From positions 29,264,001 through 29,328,000 of the forward strand of contig OX485806.1 of NCBI GenBank assembly GCA_950295325.1: a stretch of DNA of 64,000 nucleotides. Reading direction: 5' to 3'. This document shows, in pieces, positions 59,260 to 64,000 of this stretch. Origin of the DNA: Polytrichum commune (taxonomy: Eukaryota > Streptophyta > Polytrichopsida > Polytrichales > Polytrichaceae). Both the position numbers and the translations under genes were made by a program. The notes under the pieces are model-generated. The model was not told the origin of the DNA. It did no database searches and was given only the letters and a program-made list of their open reading frames with translations. Position 1 is the first letter of the stretch, and each line of letters starts with the position of its first letter.

Positions 59260-59600
59260 GGTGAGGATCAAATAAGAAACACCGTAAAGAGACATGTCTA
59301 AAAGACATTGTACTACATCTCCAAATTTGATTACACTAACTACTTCACAATTGATAGTGAATACAACTGGAGGAACTTATGTAATGTTCGATTAAGAACT
59401 CAATAAACATGCACTATCAATAATCACAATTGAATAAGGGGAGGTACAATTTCCATACGATGTTTGTTGATGTTTCATCACACACACACACACACAAACA
59501 TGTTTATGGAACACAAACTTCAAGACGTAAAATTCGTCAATAGAAGACAAAGAACACCCGCATAACGAGCCACTTAACACCCACATACCTTAAGGGCTCT
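59260..59600 (+). repeat. R7 copy 3, with a (CA)n tract
   Basis: GGTGAGGATCAAATAAGAAAC, CACAATTGATAGTGAATACAACTGG, AACATGCACTATCAATAATC and ACACCCACATACCTTAAG follow R7 order, ending as at 10640. A (CA)n run of about nine units lies at 59479-59496. Confidence 0.5.
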
Positions 59601-60109
59601 CTATTTCAACATAAATTCATTAATTTCCCCTCAAGTTTTGCCTCATTTTATCAACTAATGTTTAACTAATTTCAGACTTTTTGGCCAATTTCGGACTGAA
59701 CCACCACCACACGCTCGCTTTAATGTCTCCATTATGATGCCAAATGTATGCACCCATCATGTCCATGGTCTTTCAATACATAATTACCTATATATTGACT
59801 ACATGACGAGTACAAGTAACAACACTTGAAGCAAAAATGTTTACATTTCCAAAAACTGCCTAATATTTTCAAACTCATCAAAAGTTTGGATCACTTAAAT
59901 ACATGTAAATATGGTTGAGACCATCATGAATCCCACGTGGAAATTAGACTATGGCACTTGTAAAGTTGAAATAGAGTGCCATGTACGATAGTTTCCTTCA
60001 AACCATGACCTAGAAATTATCTAGAATATCATCGGAGGTGTGACTCAACCAAGTTATATACATGTCCTTAAAAGGGCTACACTTATCATCCCAATTAGTA
60101 TGTGCTACT

Positions 60110-61065
60110 ATTTGAAGTTACGTAGTGCTATAAGTACTTATTGAGAATGTAAAATTTTACCAAGCAAAGTCATTTTTGTTCTATAATGTTTGTGAACAAC
60201 CTATTGACCTTTTGTTAGTCAAAATTAAACTCTTGAGAAAGACGTTATTGCATTGCGTAAATACAAATAGTAACAAACACTAATTGGGATAATCAATATA
60301 GTTAGTAAGTAGAAGACTAAACTGTGAAGCTTTCACTCCAAGTGTAAAATATTGAATATAAAAAAGATTGAATATAAAATATTCAAGTATGATATGAGAT
60401 GACCCTGAACTAATAGAGGATAGTGGAGAGGTACCCAAAACCGAATGAAGTGGTTGGCAATTCGATTTCTGGCTATGAAATCTTCTCTCTACTTGACATG
60501 AAAACTAGCTAGGTGGCCACGCGCCTTGTGAGTTCCCAAAAAACACAAATGAAAAGTTTACATGCAAGTGGTATTGCCTTCTAGTGATTCACATGTTTAA
60601 CTAAACCAATGACCAATAGAAGAGTGATTTTTTGTCAACTTCCAATGTCATATTGGAGGGGCCCCTTGTAAAAGTGTGTGTGAGCATTCTCTTGGGCTTG
60701 GGCTTCATGGCATTTATCATGGATGAAGGGGCTCTAGGATAAACAAACCCCTTGTAGGTTTAATTATGATTCATTCATTCCAATTGGGCCCACTAGCCTA
60801 TTTGGGATCATTGATATCATTCGTGGTGTCAATTATTTAGCAATAGAGCTTTCATGCTATACAATATTTCACTATACTAAATATGAATTTTAGTGTCACT
60901 TACTATTTGGAGTTACACAATGCTATATCTTTTTACTATTGACGTAAATTTTCACCAAGAGAAGTTGTTATTGTTCTACAATGTCCAAACAACCAATTTG
61001 ACATTTATTGGCAAAATATGAGATATACAATAAATAAATAGCATTGCGTAATTCCAAATAGTAGG
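60110..61065. repeat. Two R11 MITEs and an inverted R2 fragment
   Basis: R11 copies lie at 60110-60290 and 60892-61065. The second has the clearest termini: AGTGTCACTTACTATTTGG..TTACACAATGC against the reverse complement of GCATTGCGTAATTCCAAATAGTAGG, about 34 bp long. R2 lies inverted at 60418-60525 (GAGAGGTACCCAAAACCG, TGAAATCTTCTCTCTACTTGAC). Bases 59601-60109 show nothing recognisable. Confidence 0.6.
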
Positions 61066-61389
61066 TAACATTGAATACACTATAAATCTAATTTCTATAA
61101 ATATAAGATACATTTAAATTTCATTTTCCAATGGATGAGTTTACATAGACACCACAAAACTCTAGACATTCATCATTACATGATGTATTGCACAAATACA
61201 CACCTAAGAACCTCTAAGGCTCCTACCCTTTAAAGGAATTATTGTAGGGCCACATTCCATTGCAATATGTATCTTCCCTTGGAAGGGAGACAAACTAAGG
61301 TAGATATGCCTAAATCCAACATAAAGAATAATTTTGACACATATATTGAGTGATATGTGGTTAGGTGTGTATCTAAGAACAAACACCAA

Positions 61390-61895
61390 AAAGACAATTA
61401 TCTAGAAGGGATTGGACATGTGCTCAATATTATGCAATCATTCTAGACTCAAAAGTCAACATGATTGATATATGACGAGCCAATGAGAACGAGAAGCTTC
61501 ATTTTCATAATGGATAGGATATTCATTGAGCTCCAAAAAAATTTAGGTAAATAGCTACATGCATGATTTGGATTTACTAATCAGCTCACATTAATTGCGT
61601 GTTTCATATCCTACGAGCAATGAGTGCAGAGTGAAAAAGTCTCCAAATAACACACATCTACCTCAATGTCCAGGGAGTCTTTTGGGCATAAGTCAATCAA
61701 GATCCTAGTGTTTCCAAGCCCAACCGGTTTCATATTGACATCTTTTGGTTTTTCTTTATTAGATTGGGGAATATTCTGTAAATTACTCTTCATGGAATGG
61801 TTATTTTCCTGAAGTCTTGAATTTGAACTGGTTATTTCTCAAACTCAAATGGTTCATCTGTAACTAGTAGTCAGTTCTCCCCATTCATTGATCTA
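61390..61895. repeat. Inverted R10 fragment and R4 copy 6
   Basis: R10 (61390-61560, reverse: GGGATTGGACATGTGCTCAA, GGATAGGATATTCATTGAGCTCC). R4 (61675-61895: CTTTTGGGCATAAGTCAATC, CTAGTGTTTCCAAGCCCAACC, CTGGTTATTTCTCAAACTCAA, TAGTCAGTTCTCCCCATT). Confidence 0.55.
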
Positions 61896-62119
61896 CCTTA
61901 CTATGTTATTAGGAGTGCACAAGGTTGTGCCCCTTTTGCACATTTATGTATAATTAGCACGTGGTACTTTCTCATGTCTTGCTACGTGGTCCATAATCCC
62001 ATATACATGTCTCCCATGAAAAATAGTGAGGGCGGACCGCATTTTATTCCCTCCCACAGTGCTTCAAGGTTCTCACAGGTGCTACATGACTTTGAAATTG
62101 AATTGTTGCAATTAAGATT

Positions 62120-62728
62120 TAAAAATGGATCAAATGTGCATAAGACATACAGAATGTTCAAAACCCTAGACCATGTGGCTCCTCATGATTCCTCTGCTGC
62201 AGGCTGAAGTGTAAAAACATGGTTTGCAATTGCCAAAATCCAGCTATTCAGAAGGAAAAATAGGAATGATTTACAGAACTCATTGTCTTGATGAGAGCAG
62301 TGTCCTACTTAAACCTGAATCCTCAATACCCAACAATTCAAGTCAGTGTCTAAGCTTTGTCGTTAGTTTCTTTGCCAGGAAAAATTATGTACATTTGCTC
62401 CTTCCAAAAGCTGCAAAAATAAGTTACATTTTTTAGATTAATTTAAATTTGTGGGACAAATGTGCACAAGATGTACAAAATGGTTGAAACATCAGATTCT
62501 CTCTGTTCCACTTTGCATAGTGCAAAAAATGATGTTTGCAATTACCAAAATCAACTGTTTAGGAAAAACGGCTTGTCTTACAAAAGTTGCTGTGGTCTTC
62601 ATGAGAGCAGAATCCTACTTGAAGGTAAATCCTCAATTTCCAACAATTTAAGTCAGTATCTATTCTGTTATTTTCATTGTGAGGAAAGTATTGTACAGTA
62701 CTCCTTCAAATTCCATTGATATAGTATT
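62120..62728 (-). repeat. Tandem duplication in the 3' flank of the SWIM/RING-type gene
   Basis: TTTGCAATTGCCAAAATCCA (62222), GAGAGCAGTGTCCTACTTAAA and CCCAACAATTCAAGTCAGTGTCT recur about 311 bp later as TTTGCAATTACCAAAATCAA, GAGAGCAGAATCCTACTTGAA and TCCAACAATTTAAGTCAGTATCT. It abuts the stop codon at 62729, so it is probably 3' untranslated or terminator DNA. Small open frames inside it are not genes. Confidence 0.65.
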
Positions 62729-64000
62729 TTAGAGCCGCCGCCTTCGTCTTCCTTGCGATTGTATCCAGTCCGAAGTATCCGGATACAACCTCTCCAGGCT
62801 GGTGTCCTGACCAGCATGACCTTCAGAGTAAGATGCAAGGTTCACATAGCCAGGAGGAACATCCCAGTTAGCTCTGCAATAGATGCAAGTCACTTTATGT
62901 CCTGTGCTTATTTTGCTGCGACTCCACTTTTCAAAGCAATCGTGGTGTACATTGTTGCCACATGCTTTGCAGAAGACAACAGGTTCTTTTGCTTTGCCAC
63001 CATCACCTGCCATTGATTCATAACAGATGGGACAGTCTCCATCAATGTCTCTTTGTATTCCCTTCTCTGAGTCTTTCTTGATATCTTCCACTTTGTCTAA
63101 TTTGGTTCCTGCACAATTCATCCACTCGTAAGAAGCTTGATTGATCCAATGAGACCAAATTAATATCCTTGTAAGTATCAATGTTCAAAGAACATTTACA
63201 GATACAGGTGACCCTAAACCCTAAACCAGAAAATAAGAAATGCAGAGAGATAGTTAATCCAAAGCTTTTAGAGTTACTTACTGAATACGAAGCAATCAAA
63301 AGGAAGCCAGCAAAAGCTATAATGAGAAAAATAAACAAGGCACACATGTGCAATAGCCAAATGGTGGAAAGTCATTTGACCAGGGGCCACCATCAACAAT
63401 CTAAATGGAAAAGGTCACCTTTCCCAACATCCCTACTGACCATCAATTCCTGAGAGTGCATCTTTGACTTGGGTTTCTGCTACCTCTCCAGAGGTAATGG
63501 GAAGACTCAAGAAAATTGCTGTATAACATATAAGTCCTAAGACCTAGAATTCGACACATGGAACCATGAGAGTTGAGACAAAACCATGAAGTAGGAAAAT
63601 CAAAGTCAGATTAATATGCAAAATTATGGCTAACATAGCAGTTATTAAATGAAGTGTAAGTTGTTCAATAATGGAATTTGTGCAGCAATGAATGGCATGG
63701 CATGCTGTTCTAGATGCCAGAATTAGCGTAGCTTGAAAATAGGGATGCTCAACCAAAGGTGGGCAAATGTAGTCATCGACCATATTAACAAAGAAATTAT
63801 CTCAAGTGTGTTGAATCGTGAAGGATGGAAGTGATATCTAGTTCCATACAAATTCAGAAAGTGCAAGCACAGATGGATTAAAGCAAAACATACCTGTGAT
63901 TTCAAGAAACCTTTGACGCACACTCTGACTTGCTAGAACACCTTCATTTGTGGCAGAAATGTTCAGTAAATCCTCAAGCTCGCTTGAAAGATAAGCCTTC
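62729..64000 (-). CDS. SWIM/RING-type zinc finger protein, C-terminal part (runs off the window)
   Basis: Two 3' exons are visible: 63894-64000 (continuing beyond the edge) and 62729-63108, joined GT-AG in phase 1 over a 785-bp intron. The 161 visible residues read KAYLSSELEDLLN..., SVRQRFLEITGTKLDK, then a RING-type cluster: CPICYESM, CKACGNNVHHDCFEKW and CIYCRANW, ending in a basic tail (QSQGRRRRRL). CPIC-x-CKAC-HxxC-CxYC with NNVHxxCFxKW is typical of the RING following a SWIM domain in plant relatives of ZSWIM2/MEKK1-type E3 ligases (family knowledge). The SWIM domain itself would lie upstream, outside the window, so the family name is an inference. The probable role is ubiquitin transfer; the substrate is unknown. 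The protein continues in the usual frame with no breaks. A tandem duplication follows the stop. Confidence 0.88.

Noticed and set aside
62451..62719. Overlapping plus-strand frames near the RING-type gene
   Set aside because: They fall in the tandemly duplicated 3' flank and are not conserved between its two copies.

Overview
The window is nuclear DNA of a land plant. It has intron-containing genes with GT-AG junctions, a plant tRNA-Gly(TCC), and families typical of plants (an RLP4-type malectin/LRR receptor-like protein, an SGR2-type DDHD phospholipase, and a SWIM/RING-type protein). Gene density is low, with three protein genes in 64 kb, and most of the rest is decayed transposons and short inverted-repeat elements. 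I cannot name the species; a large, repeat-rich genome is all the sequence supports.

Layout. 1-12.4 kb: repeats, a hAT-like transposase tail at the left edge, and a broken BED-finger transposase-like pseudogene split by inserted DNA (7.7-9.1 kb). 12.5 kb: tRNA-Gly(TCC). 14.1-19.9 kb, minus strand: a complete ten-exon RLP4-like gene (626 aa), preceded by GC-rich DNA with two degenerate tandem arrays (20.3-21.7 kb). 22.1-23.1 kb: the tail of a LINE ORF. 23.1-34 kb: a field of PIF/Harbinger-like MITEs, several placed end to end and sharing a TTA or TAA target. 34.6-37.6 kb: a decayed LINE on the minus strand whose reading strand is A/C-rich, with RT-like, RNase H, zinc-knuckle-like and C-terminal nuclease-like segments. 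37.7-46.5 kb: more repeats. 46.5-47.0 kb: two arms of about 195 bp, identical apart from a G-run, in inverted orientation.

48.1-57.0 kb, minus strand: a complete nineteen-exon SGR2-like phospholipase gene (1176 aa by my splicing), with MITE insertions in two introns and a tandem duplication in the first. 58-62 kb: repeats. 62.7-64.0 kb, minus strand: the last two exons of a SWIM/RING-type gene that runs off the right edge.

The three protein genes share a strand but no visible pathway: cell-surface reception, membrane lipid hydrolysis at endomembranes, and probable ubiquitin ligation. All splice models were made by eye and checked only for GT-AG ends, phase and family match. Repeat families are labelled R1-R13 for cross-reference; these are my own labels.
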